Shown one piece after another: positions 42,842-55,269 of a DNA stretch of 64,000 nt; the stretch's first letter is position 1; each line of letters starts with the position of its first letter. This stretch comes from Topomyia yanbarensis (Eukaryota > Arthropoda > Insecta > Diptera > Culicidae): contig NC_080671.1 of NCBI RefSeq assembly GCF_030247195.1, forward strand, positions 210,770,361-210,834,360, given 5' to 3'. The translations under genes were made by a program, and so were the position numbers. The notes under the pieces are model-generated. The model saw only the letters and a list, made by a program, of their open reading frames with translations, searched no databases and was not told the DNA's origin.

Positions 42842-44739
42842 ACAAAAAAGAGTTGAAATGAAATCGCAGCTCCTGATATCACGCTATCTCTGAAGTGCAT
42901 GCCTGCATAGTTCCAAATTTTACTTCGACATCGACTTTTTCTAAAGGTGACTTCCCAGTAGTATCCTTGATTTGAATTATTATCACTAATCCTAATGCCA
43001 AAGAACAAATAAAAACCTCTCGAAAACGAACCGTTTGGGAAAATTATCATCATTACTGGAATTTTCATTTTCACGAATCTTTTCGATAACCTTCCGTCAC
43101 TTGCGTTAATGCACTGGGTGCACAGTGCTCTGAAAATCTAGCGAAATTGTCTTAGGGCACCAGCGGGTCTAATTCAGAGCTATCTGTGCGGCGAGTTAAA
43201 TCTGTAAAGAATACTAAAAAATAATTTCTATTCCATAATTTTCAGTTCAGCAATTCGAGAGATCGTGCTAACCGCAAGCCATGAAAAATAGACTACGTTG
43301 TGAAGTGATGGTCACTATTTATTAAAAAATCACGGTTAAATAAAAAATAAAACTATTAAAAAATTTCAAATAGTTTATAATTTTCACAAACTTATTAGGA
43401 AAAATTGTTTAATAACCTTTCGTAATATTGTGTAGAAATTTTTTTTTCTCTATCTGCAAGTATTTTCTCTATCTGCAACATATAAACCCTTAAGTATACC
43501 AATTAATTGGTATACGAATTGGAATAGGTTCGCCAAATTTATAAAATAACCCCTTGAAAACTATCTAAAAATGTTGTAGTTCGATGCAATAAAAAATCTC
43601 CAAAAATGAAATGTACCTATTAATGTGAAACATAGCGAATAATACATAAAATAAAGACCCATTTTTACCATTCTCATGGTGTATTTTAGGCTGACAAAAT
43701 GGGGACACTGACTGAATCGGGCAATTTTTTTTTTCTTTATAATAAACTGAAGCTGTTAAAATATTCTCGTCCCTTGATGTAGTCTGATAACTATTTCTGA
43801 TTATGATGAACTTTTTATTTTCACATATCTTCATGATAAGGAAAACATGCTCAAGAAAGGATTTACTCGAATTCAGTCTTGTTTGTCTGCTAGAGCCCAT
43901 CAAACATATGTTCATATTTGGCGGATAAAATCGGGGTTTCAATGTGTTATAATAGATATTCAGCATTCGAAGAAGTTTCTTTTGGACGAGTGTAGAAAGA
44001 CTTTGTTTCTACTTACTTGAAATCAGCGGCGTAGCCAGAAATTCGGTTTGGTGGGGGTTTGGTGAAAATCGATCATACTGTCCAAACGGCATAATTCCGA
44101 AACCGTAATTTTTGAAGTTTTAAAATTATGCAGAATTAATTTTCAGAAAATAGTAACAGAGTTCGTGTTTTTAGCGAATTTGTTAAGACTTTATTGTAGT
44201 CATGAATATTAACCTGAGAAAATTCACCATAAATACTTCTTGGACGATATACCGTCAAAATTATTTTATCAAATGATGCGCTGTTTAACGTTTGTAAAAT
44301 TCATCGAAGATACTAAACCTCCGAAATTGGCGGTTTCAAAATGATGCTATCTTGACCTTAAATTACTGTTTTTAAACATTTGACCTATACATATAATTGG
44401 TCATACAACAAAAATAAAATGCTCATCAAAATCGATCAGGACCTGCTAGAGTCGAATGTAAATCGTCATTTTTCATAAATTTCTCTCTACATTCGAGAAG
44501 TGTTATTCTCGTTATTAATCATATTACGTTTTCGTCTCAACTCGACGCATTCCCAAAATAAAAACCTGTTTTAATCCACCTAGTGGTGCAATTGTGCTTG
44601 TCTCATTTGTCCAGACTACGATTCCATGGTTGGTTATGTTCAATACAATGCTGGAAATGAATATTACATGTTCAGTACGATTTGCACATACGTACAATGG
44701 ATCGACAGCCACGATCTTGAAATACTATGTGATACTGAA
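42842..44739. other. Unassigned AT-rich sequence
   Basis: Two 133-codon minus frames lie at 42673-43074 and 43565-43966, but they show no domain and sit in AT-rich DNA. The word GGTGTATTTTAGGCTGACAA near 43678 and GTCTTCA-type words give no family. Confidence 0.4.
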
Positions 44740-45350
44740 ACATCGCTTAAAACCAGCGGCGGATCATAGAGAAGGATCCGGGAGATCCGGGTCCTGCCGA
44801 AAATTTTCAACTTGTTAAGAAATTTTAAACTAGTTTTAATTTTAAAGTAGCAACCCCTCACGGCATACTCCCTCCGGGCCGGTATAATTGACGATTTTAA
44901 GAGTGATTGCATAACCTTTCTATATGAGAAAGGCAAAAATGTACCAAAGTCCAAAGAAGTCAATTTTTGTCAAACATCTCAATGTTTCATGCATTTTAAA
45001 GTCATTTGGCATCAAAAATACAAATTTGATTTTGAAAATTTTTCATTTCAGTTTATATGGGAATTTGCTGTGTGATTGCACTCTTCAACTCGTAACTCCA
45101 GAACCGGAAGTCCAATCAATAAAAAAATTGAATAGCAGCTGATGGGAAGGCTGTACCTTTCATTTGAGACTAACTTTGTGCAAATCGGTCCAGCCATCTC
45201 TGAGAAACAGAGGTCACATTTTTTTCCACATACACACATACATACACACACAAACACACATTTTCCGATCTGGACGAACTCAGTCGATTGGCATATGACA
45301 CTCGGCTCTCCAGGTTGGGATTAGATTGACGAATTCAAGAGTGCATGACA
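44740..45350 (+). repeat. Dispersed repeat N, copy 1
   Basis: CCCTCCGGGCCGGTATAA (~44869), ACACACATACATACACACA and GAACTCAGTCGATTGGCATA then ACACTCGGCTCTCCAG are shared in order with ~46640-46890 (CGAGCTGAGTCGATTGGTAT, GACTCGGCCCTCCGGGCC). Not coding. Confidence 0.55.
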
Positions 45351-46639
45351 AAGGCAAAAACATTTTTAGCAAAGTTGAAAGTTATGCATTTTTTTGGTGA
45401 GCAGTTCTATGTTTCATAGACATTAAATCAATTTTAACTTCGCTTCCTATTAAATAAAGACCCTTACTACAGTACATTTCTTCAAAAACAAGCGCAATTT
45501 GAAAATAAATCCGATGATTATTATTGATTACAGAACTCTGGAATTTTCTATTGGAATGTTTTCAGGCAGGAATTTGATATTGATGCTATTAGACAACTGT
45601 GAAATCAAGACCAATAGATCAGTTACATATCAGGATCCCATAACGACAATTTATCAAAAGTCCTCATGAAGTTTACAACAACAGGTTATCAATCTACGGA
45701 TCAGATAATTGTTATTGTAATATTGAATTAAATCAGTCTGCATCAATAAATTTTCAACTTCAATCCAATATTTTTTTTTGGAGTGGGGGGGGGTTGTATG
45801 GTGTTAAACCCCAAAACCTTCTCTTGGCTACGCCGTTGCTTGGAGTTATTTATTTCGCTTCTCATTTTCCGATATGTTTCAGATCGATCCGATGGTTATA
45901 AGTTAGAAAAATTGCAGTCAGAAGGTTCGCACAAATGAACATTTTTGTACTGATAAGTTATCAAGTTCCTTCCAGACAACTTGGAAGTGTTCGGTGATTA
46001 TTTCTAGCGGTTGTAGATAGTAAAATGAAATACAACATTCGTTTAATCGAAATAATGTTTAGCTTATTTCAATGGATTATTACTATATTGAACAATAAAT
46101 AGGCGACACAGAGTAATCAACAAACAACAAGCCATAACTTTTAAAGTATTCAAAATGGATATTTGAAGTCTTCAGCAAAGTTATTCGCAAAAGTAAGAGC
46201 TACAAATTTGCTGAAGACATCATTTCGATATAATCACTTCCAAGAAAATTTGTGAAAATATCTCACTCATATGGGGATTAATCAGCAAAAACACAATACT
46301 AAAAGAAAGGGCATATTACCTCCATTAAATTCTCCGAAGATACTATTGATCTAAAATAAGCCGTTTTGGCGTTAATAATAGATTACATGTTTTTGGTCAT
46401 ATTTCTGGCAATGGGAAATGATAAAAATCTTTCGTCCGCATTTAATGTTAACTATCTATTTTGATACTAGTCCGATTTCAACAATCTATAGCTTGTTCGA
46501 AAGGTATTCGTTAAAGCTGTCTAAAAACATATAAATTGTTAATCTATATTGTCAATTTTGGCAGATAATTTGAAAAAACTGCAAAAAACGCCATTTTTAC
46601 GCATTTAAACATTCATATCTTGGAAACTAAACATCAGAA
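45351..46639. other. Unassigned AT-rich sequence
   Basis: Includes a G9 run at 45785 within TTGGAGTGGGGG, flanked at distance by GGTGGGGGTTTGGTG near 44050, which may be inverted or direct ends of a degenerate element. No gene. Confidence 0.35.
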
Positions 46640-46895
46640 TCAAAAACAAATTAATAGCGTTCATACTGTTTTTTAGCTATTTCATTTAAAATTGTTTTGG
46701 ATAAGATCGGTTCAGCCATTGCTGAGAAACACGAATGAGAATTTGTCCGTTACATACACACACACACACAGACATTGTCCCAAATCGTCGAGCTGAGTCG
46801 ATTGGTATATAAGACTCGGCCCTCCGGGCCTCGGAAAAAATCTTGAAAGTTTGAGCGAATTCTATACATCTCTTTTATAAGAAATGTAAAAGGTG
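46640..46895 (+). repeat. Dispersed repeat N, copy 2
   Basis: Partner of 44740-45350, with a (CA)n stretch at 46756-46770 followed by the conserved CTGAGTCGATTGGTATA segment. Confidence 0.55.
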
Positions 46896-47442
46896 TATGC
46901 TCACTAGCGCCGCTTAGCGGGTGATATCCAATTTAATCGTTACTCGGAAACTTTACAGAAAACATCATTTTCCTAAATTATTAAACTTTCGTGACCAAAC
47001 ATCACCTAATATGTACTGGAAGTTGTATTCTCCCTAGTGTCGCCTAGTTGCTGAATTCTGAAATTATCTATTCGCCTTCAGGCAACACTCAACACTGATG
47101 AATATTGCCGAAGACACCACACTTCTAAATTATCATGATCTCGAGATATAGAAATTGAAAAAATAGTACATGCTCACTAGCGCCGCCTGACGGATCTATT
47201 TCAGTTTGATTTGCCCGTAATCGCGTAGCCCTTGACCTCTTCTAGAACATTGCCGAGAACACCATCTTTCTAAGTTATTAGACTTTTGAGATGTATCATA
47301 TTCTATAATGTACTTTAATGTGGTACGCCATCCAGAAGCTCTTGACTTTCTGGACAAATCTTCATCCTTCAAAATAATCAGTGTTTCGATATATTCCATG
47401 TTAAGGGGGGGATAAGGGTTTCACCGTAAAAAAACAGTTTTT
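46896..47442. repeat. Degenerate TCACTAGCGCCGC repeats
   Basis: GCTCACTAGCGCCGC occurs at 46900 and 47168 and CTCCCTAGTGTCGCC at ~47032, each followed by a related AT-rich stretch containing AAATTATTAAACTTT or AGTTATTAGACTTTT. A short array of a ~135 bp unit, strongly diverged. Confidence 0.5.
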
Positions 47443-48245
47443 GTGTTTCGAATTCATCTCGTCAGTAACTAGCACCATCTGGGTGTCTAGTTAGACGATG
47501 TATCTAAACTAGTACCCAAATTAGCACTAGTTACACACAAAAAAAATCCAAACAGTTCGCACGACACATGTGAACGTTCAAAGCCACTGACTTGTCCTGG
47601 GAAGCAAATACAGAAGCTCAGGTTTGCTGACGAGAAAGCGAAAACGAACTCTTGTCTTTTGGCTCGGGAGCCAAACGCCTGGCATTATGCAATCTTAAAT
47701 TCCCATAAGGGAAAATTGGGCTGAACCACTTTGTGCATTAAGGGCACAAAACCTAACTTAAAGTAAGTTTTATTTTTTGTGTTTCGAATTCATCTCGTCA
47801 GTAACTAGCACCATCTGGGTGTCTAGTTAGACGATTTATCTAAACTAGTACCTAAATTAGCACTAGTTAGACACAAAAAGAATCCAAACAGTTCGCACGA
47901 CACATGTGAACGTTCAAAGCAACTGACTTGTCCCGGGAAGCAAATACAGAAGCTCAGGCTTGCTGACGAGAAAGCGAAAACGAACTCTTGTCTTTTGGCT
48001 CGGGAGCCAAACGCCTGGCATTATGCAATCTTAAATTTCCATAAGGAAAAATTGGACTGAACCACTTTGCGCATTAAGAGCGCAAAATTTAACTTAAATT
48101 AAGTTTTATTTTTTGTGTTTCGAATTCATCTCGTCAGTAACTAGCACCATCTGGGTGTCTAGTTAGACGATGTCTCTAAACTAGTACCCAAATTAGCACT
48201 GGTTAGACACAAAAAAAATCCAAACAATTCGCACGACACATGTGA
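47443..48245 (+). repeat. 336 bp tandem repeat, 2.4 copies
   Basis: GTGTTTCGAATTCATCTCG starts copies at 47443, 47779 and 48115, exactly 336 bp apart. The third stops at ~48245 after ACGACACATGTGA. Directly upstream of a retrotransposon ORF1 in the same orientation, so probably promoter-bearing 5' UTR monomers. Confidence 0.85.
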
Positions 48246-48690
48246 GGACACAAATTCTGGAAATTTCGGTTGAATTTTCCCAAATTTAACAAAAACCGAT
48301 TGATGCACGTTCTTTTAAGACTAAAGTGTATTTCAAAGTACTTACTTTTGACTTTACTACCAAGAGCTTCGTAACTTTTTGAAATCAAATCAAAACTGAA
48401 ACTGCTCTAACATAACTCAATCTCTCCGCTCATCATACCGGCTTGAACCTCCGTTCGAACCGGTCACAAATCTTGATAGCTCCTGGTTTACCTAGAGTTT
48501 TTCAACTGCAACCGTCTTTCTCAAGGCTACCTATATTTTCGCTCGATCAGTCTTTCTCAAGACTACCTATATTTTTTCGACAGTTAGTCTTTCTCAAGAC
48601 TACCTACTTTTTCTACTCAATCAGTCTTTTTCAAGACTAAAACATTTTTCAAGAACAATTCAGCCTAAAGAAATATTTCATTCTTCCAAC
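48246..48690 (+). repeat. Leader with ~36 bp repeats
   Basis: CAGTCTTTCTCAAGACTACC recurs about four times between ~48511 and 48640 at 34-37 bp spacing. The rest of the leader is non-coding. Confidence 0.7.
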
Positions 48691-49862
48691 ATGCCTGGGT
48701 CCTCCCAGAATGGCCGTGTGCCAAATATTAAAAATAAAGGAAAAACAATGGCTTCTCCACCCGATAATTCAATTAATTGCAGCAACTCATTCGATGTTTT
48801 ATCCGAATGTGAAGATAACGAAATTTGTAAATTTCTTCGCATTGTGCACAATGCCTTTCGAACTGAGCTTTCGACGTTCCTTCCGGACGTGAAAGTCTCT
48901 TTTCAGATTGGCCGAAAAGGAGAATGTCGAGCGGAGGAATTGATTGGCCACAAACAACTACTCCAGTATCTTACGGAGAAGTTATATACATTTTATTCAT
49001 ATGATTTCAAGACAGATAGACCATTCAAGGCTGTCTTGAAAGGGTTACCACAAGGTCAAAGTTTGAATGAAATATCCAACGAATTGAAAAATTTACTTGG
49101 CTTTTCTCCTTCACAAGTTATTCTTATGAAGAAAAAGACTAGCGGCGATAACACGCCAGTACGCTCGGGAATTAACCAGGAGCTTTATTTAATTCATTTT
49201 AACCGTAATGAGGTTAATAATTTGAAAGTATTTGAAAAAGCACGTTTTATGTTCCACGTGCGAGTAAAGTGGGGACATTATAGACGACATGGGGACAGAA
49301 TTCAAAATCTGACTCAGTGTCGTAGATGTCAAGGCTTTGGGCGTGGTACAAAAAATTGTCATTTGGATTCCAAATGTATGATCTGTGGTGATAAGTCGCA
49401 CACGAAAGATACTTGTTCGGTGAAAAAACAACAAAAAGTTTCAAATGCGCTAATTGTAGCGAAAATCATAAATCGAATTTCTGCGGTTGTCCTGTTCGAG
49501 AAAAAATTATAAATTCTCGTTCTAGACAACAAAAACAGCAAATAAAAATGTACCTAGTTCTTCAGGTACACTTCAAGAAAACATGTCCAAACGTGTTAAT
49601 CCGATTCAAAATAGATTAACAACTTCTTCTACCTCCGTCACACCGTCCTACAATGTCATCTTATGCCTCAGTGGCAGGTAACAAGGCCAAAATAACGGTT
49701 ACCACGCCCTCAATCTCGTTTGCACCCAACGCTTCCTTTAGTCCAATGGATCTAGGTAGCGTAACGGAAGAAAAATTAAAATTCTTACAAGAATCTATGA
49801 TGCAGCTTATGATTTCTATGTTAAATTCTACCTCCATGTTTGAAGCTTTTCAAACTGGGTAG
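48691..49862 (+). pseudogene. Juan/Jockey-like ORF1, frameshifted
   Basis: Frame 48691-49512 encodes the gag-like protein: an RRM-like middle (PFKAVLKGLP, GFSPSQVILMKKK, YLIHF), VKWGHYRRHGD, then a Cys-rich end with CRRCQGFGRGTKNC, where the usual His is replaced by Arg, and an intact CMICGDKSHTKDTC knuckle. After a frameshift near 49425 (A6 run) the homology continues in another frame and shifts again before 49653. The typical C-terminus (SYASVAGN, EKLKFLQESMMQLM) ends at 49862. Its role would be RNP formation; this copy is dead. Confidence 0.8.
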
Positions 49863-49904
49863 GAATTTGCTAACAAAATTGTAATGAAATTAAAGTTTAA
49901 CAAT

Positions 49905-51749
49905 GACTTTAAATAATCATTTAAATTTATTAAATTAGAATACTTCGTTCATTAAAAACGTGCGAAGACGAATTTTTCGACTTCTTGAGGATACATCGTC
50001 GCTGTTGTGCTATCTTATGACAAGCGCCATTTTGCACATTTCGAGAAAAACGATTTTTAAAGTTTGAGATTTAATATCATGAAACTTATAAATGGTAGCA
50101 ACAATTCAGAGAAGACAATTGATGCTTCTACCTATTCTGTACTAATCTCTCAAATATTACGAAGATCGGTTGACTATGTTGCGAGTTTTCACTAAAAATA
50201 TAAACAAAAGTCGCACTCACACGTGTCATAGGTGTGTATTGATGAAAAAACTTGTATGACGTGTCATAATCGTGCATGGAAAATTTTCCAAAGAAAAAAA
50301 TCACCAATTATGAACTTTTATTCATATCTTTGGCTTCATTTGGTCTATAAACAATCGGTTAGATGCATTTTGAAGGAAATGAGTCAGGGAATCTAGAAAA
50401 AATAGTTATTTTTAGTTACAGTGTTGCCAAATAGGCAATATTTCCAGTTTAAAGCTAAAACTGCGTTTTTCTCCCAATACATGTATTTTTCTTTTGAAAA
50501 TTATTATGCCATTGTGTTCCTACGACATTTTTACACATAAAAGCTACCAAAAATTTTATTACAACTTGAGCCAATCCCAAGATATAATGATTTTAAGCAA
50601 AAAACTCACAATTTCTAATCACTTTTCTCGCTATATTTCAGTAACCAAGCAAAATTTCAAAATTCTGGAAACGCCGTAATGTGGCATATCTAACTCAGTT
50701 TACCCCAAAATGGCGTTTGTCATAAGATAGCACAACAGCGACGACATAATGTGCATATGTGACCGAAACTTTTTTAAAACCAAATATTAAATTGAAGAGT
50801 AACTCTAATTTTATTATTTATCGATTTGATCGAATTGTTGGATTCGGCGGAGGAATCGCAATAGCGGTTAATCGCAGGATCAAACATTCCGTTACGCCGT
50901 CTCTTGACACCAATGTGATTGAGAGTTTGGGTATCGAAGTTGAAACTGATCTTGCTATTATTTTTATTGCTGTAGCCTATTTGCTTTTTCAGTGCACTGG
51001 CGAGCAAATTAATTTCTTGAAAGGAAACTTACAAAAATTGCGGTCGAAATTCTTCATAATCGGTGATTTGAACGCCAAACACCGAGGCTGGAATAATGCT
51101 CAAAGCAATTCCAACGGTAAACTACTTTTTTAATGATTGCTCTGCTGGTTATTATTCAATTTTATTCCCGAATGGACCTACTTGCTATTCCTCTGTAAGG
51201 AATTCATCAACAATTCATTTGGTTTTGACAGATCAAAGTCACATTTGTAGCGAATTGATTACACATGCTGACTTTGATTCTGATCATCTTCCAGTAACTT
51301 TTTCACTTTCTCTAGAAGCTGTTTCCAATCCCATTAGCTCAGTGTTCAATTATCACAAAGCATATTGGGAAAGCTACAAAACTTATCTTGAGAATAATTT
51401 TAATCATGACCATAATTTACAAAATAGAGCTGACATTGATACGGCATTACAAAATTTAAGTAATTCTATAGTTGATGCCAGAAATTCTGATTCGCTTGAA
51501 GAATGTTCGAAGACGTCAATATCTACGTTCTCATGATCCTGCTATGGAATGTATCTATCAGGATCTACAAAAATAAATTAGGCACAGATTCACACTCTTA
51601 AGAAATGAAAATTTCGCGAATGAGGTTGAAGAAATCAAGCCAAATTCTAAACCTTTCTGAAAACTTTCTAAGGTTCTTAAGAAACCTCAGAAACCAATTC
51701 CCGCGTTGAAGGAAAGTGACCACATACTTCTCACAAACGAAGAAAAAGC
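49905..51749 (+). pseudogene. Juan/Jockey-like ORF2, endonuclease part only
   Basis: The N-terminus (49905-49996) is split from the rest by an inserted TIR element. Endonuclease follows at 50744-51536: TETFLKPNIKL, YRFDRIVGFGGGIAIAV, IIGDLNAKHRGWNN (GD.N AKH motif), then SDHLPVTFSLS in a second frame. Sequence 51537-51749 still aligns to the linker before RT (words VEEIKPNSKPF, LKESDH, LTNEEKA) with at least two stops. RT is missing. Multiple frameshifts make it a pseudogene. Confidence 0.8.
49997..50743. mobile_element. 747 bp TIR element in Juan-like ORF2
   Basis: Inverted ends CGTCGCTGTTGTGCTATCTT (49997) and its reverse (to 50743), about 38 bp each, flanked by ACAT duplications (49993-49996, 50744-50747). 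The interior is AT-rich without a transposase. Removing it restores the host frame from FFDFLR into the endonuclease. Confidence 0.85.
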
Positions 51750-52789
51750 ATAGCATAAGCATAAGCATAGGAGATCGCCCGTAGTTGCTACTCCGTTATT
51801 GACCAGAACCAAATTAGGTTGCAAAATGTTCATTGGAACAACATGCTTGGGAATAACATGATGAGCCACATTGTACAATCTATTCTGATCCCTGCATGCT
51901 GATCAATACCGACGCCGGCTACGTCCGAATGCAGATCTTCTGGGAAAGGAAGGAATGTTAGTCCGATACATGTTGCTACTAGAGACCGAGGAATCCTCTG
52001 CATCTCCACATGTATCACGGGAAGGGGAGAGTTGTTAGTAAATGTGTCAGTAGCGTTATCATGCAATAATTGCTCTGGGCTGCCGGCTGCCGAGAATTTG
52101 AGAAATTTATCATTTGTTGTATTAATACGATTAGCAAAATGAGCACCTTGAACTCCGGATAGCCGTCTTTAAGGAGCACTGCTTATATTTTTTAATAATA
52201 TTCAATCACGCGACGAATTTGTTCGTGGTTTCTATCGTGTCGGTGCTGATTTTACCCGACGATCGTTTGAATAAAATGCGGAATCTTCGGAACCTTCTGT
52301 TCATCAGACTCTTCCATAGGTGTCGCGGAGTTAGTGGTTTGGAAGGGAATAGGGTCTAGGATTCGCTTCCAACCCCACACAGCCGACCGTGGGAGTATTG
52401 CCTAGAAAAGCTAATCTTATCTGCGTAATGGGCCGGATCACTATTTATTGCGACATTATTTGGACTAATTTTGCTATTCCGTCTCTACGATATATTTTTG
52501 GGTTGCAAACTACCGAGTGATAACACGTTATACAGACAAAGAGTAATGATAGTTCGAGATGTTATAAATCAACGAAAGTATTTCCTATTTTCCTTATTGA
52601 ATTGTTTGTGGACACGTATACGAACGATTATATCGAACATTGAAGGGAAATCGTTAACCCGATGCACGGGCCTGTTACCAATAACGGAACCTGAAATTAG
52701 ACTTGCAAGATCACCAAAACAGATGCAGCGAACCTTTAGTACGCATCGACCCGCGATCATCGACACCAGTCAAATCAAAGTCCCATTGG
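51731..52789 (-). repeat. Composite repeat K, copy 1
   Basis: Aligns to 60178-61680 in the same orientation. Its left end is an AGCATA-type tail followed by GAGATCGCCCGTAGTTGCTA. The first 400 bp, read on the minus strand, contains the family S SINE 3' body (ATCGGACTAACATTCCTTCC and CGGAGTAGCAACTACGGGCG). The rest (AGTGATAACACGTTATACA, CGAACATTGAAGGGAAAT) is a family of unknown kind. The 162-codon frame at 52471-52959 has no recognisable domain. Confidence 0.65.
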
Positions 52790-54511
52790 AGCCAACCCCC
52801 GAACAACAATTCGTCTTTACGGTATTGTCTTTCCGGCCAGATCCGCTCGCACCCCCTCACTCTGCCACCACCAGCAGAAGGCCAACAGCACTCAGTCGTC
52901 GCCTGTCCAAGGACCAAATGTCATCAATAGACCCAGACTCGCGTGGGGGCATGAGATAGAATTGAACTCTAACCAATGAACATGACAGAAAAACACTTAT
53001 TCTTCGTGCGGACATAACTGAAGGTAATTGCCAGCCGGTCCCCGATCCCTCTCGCGAATTGTCAATTCCCAAACATTATACATGATTGAAGTTATCATTC
53101 CACCCAAATAAGGCCATGTGTTTTCCCTAAGCACATTGAATGTTCTGTGGATCAGTTCCCCCGTTGGTAAAACAAACCCCAAACAAACATAGAAATTAGT
53201 TTGCTCAGTCCAAAGAAAAGTTAGCCGACCGGCGGATACGTGTTTTTTTTTCAGTGCCATCACATCAACGAACGCCCAAAATTTACATGCGACAAAATAT
53301 CTGCAATCCCGAATATAAAAGAATCAAAACCTCTACTCATTTGCAATAAAATAAGAAAGCAATAAAAACAGTTAAATATCCAAGGCGGCTCATATTCAAA
53401 GATAGCACCGCCGATAAAACACCCAATAAAAATAGGTGACAAGGGACGCGGACGAAATTAACTGAGCACCGATCGGCTGGTTTGCCACCTATTTTTCAGG
53501 TGAAGAATTTTGGGGCGACACTTGGTAGTCGCTAGTCGCTGGTGAAACACCAATTATTTGAATATGTCAAATTTTCTTATCGCCGTATTTTTTCACTTTT
53601 CGGATCGAATTTTATTTTCTGAAAAACCATTTTTCACTATTTTTAGAAAGTACACTGTGTTTCTAGATGTTTTCTGTGCACTTTTACTGTCCTTGCATCG
53701 GGAATCGACGGCCCGTAATGCGAGGAAAAGATTTTTTTCATTTGCCGAAATTAGATTTTCACAAACTGTCACACCTCGCGTCAGTCGAAAAATGCTTTTA
53801 TAAGCCACTTCACTTTGTATTATCGTTAAAATGCACCGTTATTCACACTTTCGATAACCAAAAGGCAGTAAACTGTGCCGTAAATGATTAAAATTAACCG
53901 ACGCGAAGGGTGCGCTACGAGAGTCAACCGCTCGCGACGAAGATACATCAGCTGGGGTAGTGAGCAGCAATAACAAACATTCGCGCCTTCAGTCTAGCAG
54001 GCCAATCAGTTGTTTGGAAAAACAGATTTTCCACGGCTCGAGTGATGTTGATGTCTTTCTTCGGACTACTGCGATTCGTTTGTGGCGCGAGATGGTTAGC
54101 TGCTGATTGATAATGATCGTGAACTAGTAGCATAGTAATTTGTAGCAGGTGGTGGATCTATGGGGGCGCGTGGTGTATCAGTATTTAGTCCTGGTGCATT
54201 GCACGTTCGAGTAGAAGCGTAAGTCACTACACTGGCAGGATTTCGAAGAAACTTATGATCGCTTAGACAACACTAGGTGCAACTGCTTCGGTGTTTCCAA
54301 ATAAAAAAAATAAAATTAGAGCTATTGGCAGACTTTCGTAAAGCTTGTACGAAATTTCTAAAATCGCATTTTACTTCATTTCAAATTGCATAAATTTTGC
54401 ATTCTTTGAGCAGATAACTAAAACTACAAGACAATTTTACTTGCCGCGGGTAGTTTTGAATATGATTTGCTGAAAGCTTAAATACGGATCCGTTCAAAAT
54501 ATTTATCTCGA
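52790..54511. other. Unidentified, less repetitive sequence
   Basis: More balanced base composition at 52700-53470 and 53880-54250, including CTACGAGAGTCAACCGCTCG near 53910. Frames on both strands overlap heavily and none shows a domain. It could hold non-coding exons or host regulatory DNA, but nothing here proves it. Confidence 0.35.
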
Positions 54512-55269
54512 TTAACACTCGGAATACCAAGGGGGTAAAAAAATGGGAACGCTTATTTTGACCGGTCATATCTCAGCCGTTACATAATCGATTTTAAATC
54601 TGTCTTCACCAATAGAAAGGTATGTCTGTGTGGTATGTGAATACGTCGAATTAAAAAAATAGAGTTGTCTACCGTAAGTTACAGTAAAAAGAATATAACA
54701 AAGTCAGTGAGAAAAAAAATGGGAACGCTTCTTTGACTTGCCATATCTTAGCTGTTTGCTCACCAATTTTAATTTTTTCTTCACCATTGGATAGGTAAAT
54801 CTTTTATAAAAACAGTGAAGAAGGAATGATGGAAAACAAATTTGTATATCTGAAGTAATTGTAAAAACAGTAATTGAGAGTCAGTACAGACGAAATGAGT
54901 TTTTCTGTTCAAACAATCGTATCACGACCGTTTGTCAACCAATTTCAATTTTCCTTACACCAATGCAATCCTTAGAGCTTCTAGACTTATAATATATGCA
55001 ATAAATAGTAGATTTTCAAAAATTACTATACTTTTTCGAGTTTTTAGGAGATAGGATTTTTACAATGTACGTGGCATACGGTTGATTGAAATTCTTTGCG
55101 ACTTGTTAGTTTTACGGTTTGAAAATTACCTGTTTACTCAATAGTTCTACATATTATACATGGATATAATTATATCAAAATGTTTGCATAAACGTGGAGA
55201 AACACAATATTGTATGTAAGTTACTAAATAATAGAGTGTGTTAGGAAGATTTAGTAAATACGAAGAAGT

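Larger units (their letters stand above)
47443..51749 (+). mobile_element. Juan/Jockey-like non-LTR retrotransposon, broken
   Basis: 5' tandem array (47443-48245), leader (48246-48690), ORF1 (48691-49862) and the start of ORF2 (from ~49905) up to ~51749, where a different repeat takes over. RT is absent. A 747 bp TIR element splits ORF2. ORF1 words typical of Juan-type elements support the assignment. Confidence 0.8.

Noticed and set aside
42673..43966. Two 133-codon minus frames (42673-43074, 43565-43966)
   Set aside because: No domain, AT-rich codon content, no start context or neighbours supporting a gene.
47443..48245. CRISPR-like array
   Set aside because: Repeats are 336 bp with no spacers, in a eukaryotic retrotransposon leader.
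52471..52959. 162-codon plus frame
   Set aside because: Its first part is inside repeat K, where the partner copy (61370-61680) has the frame broken; no domain.
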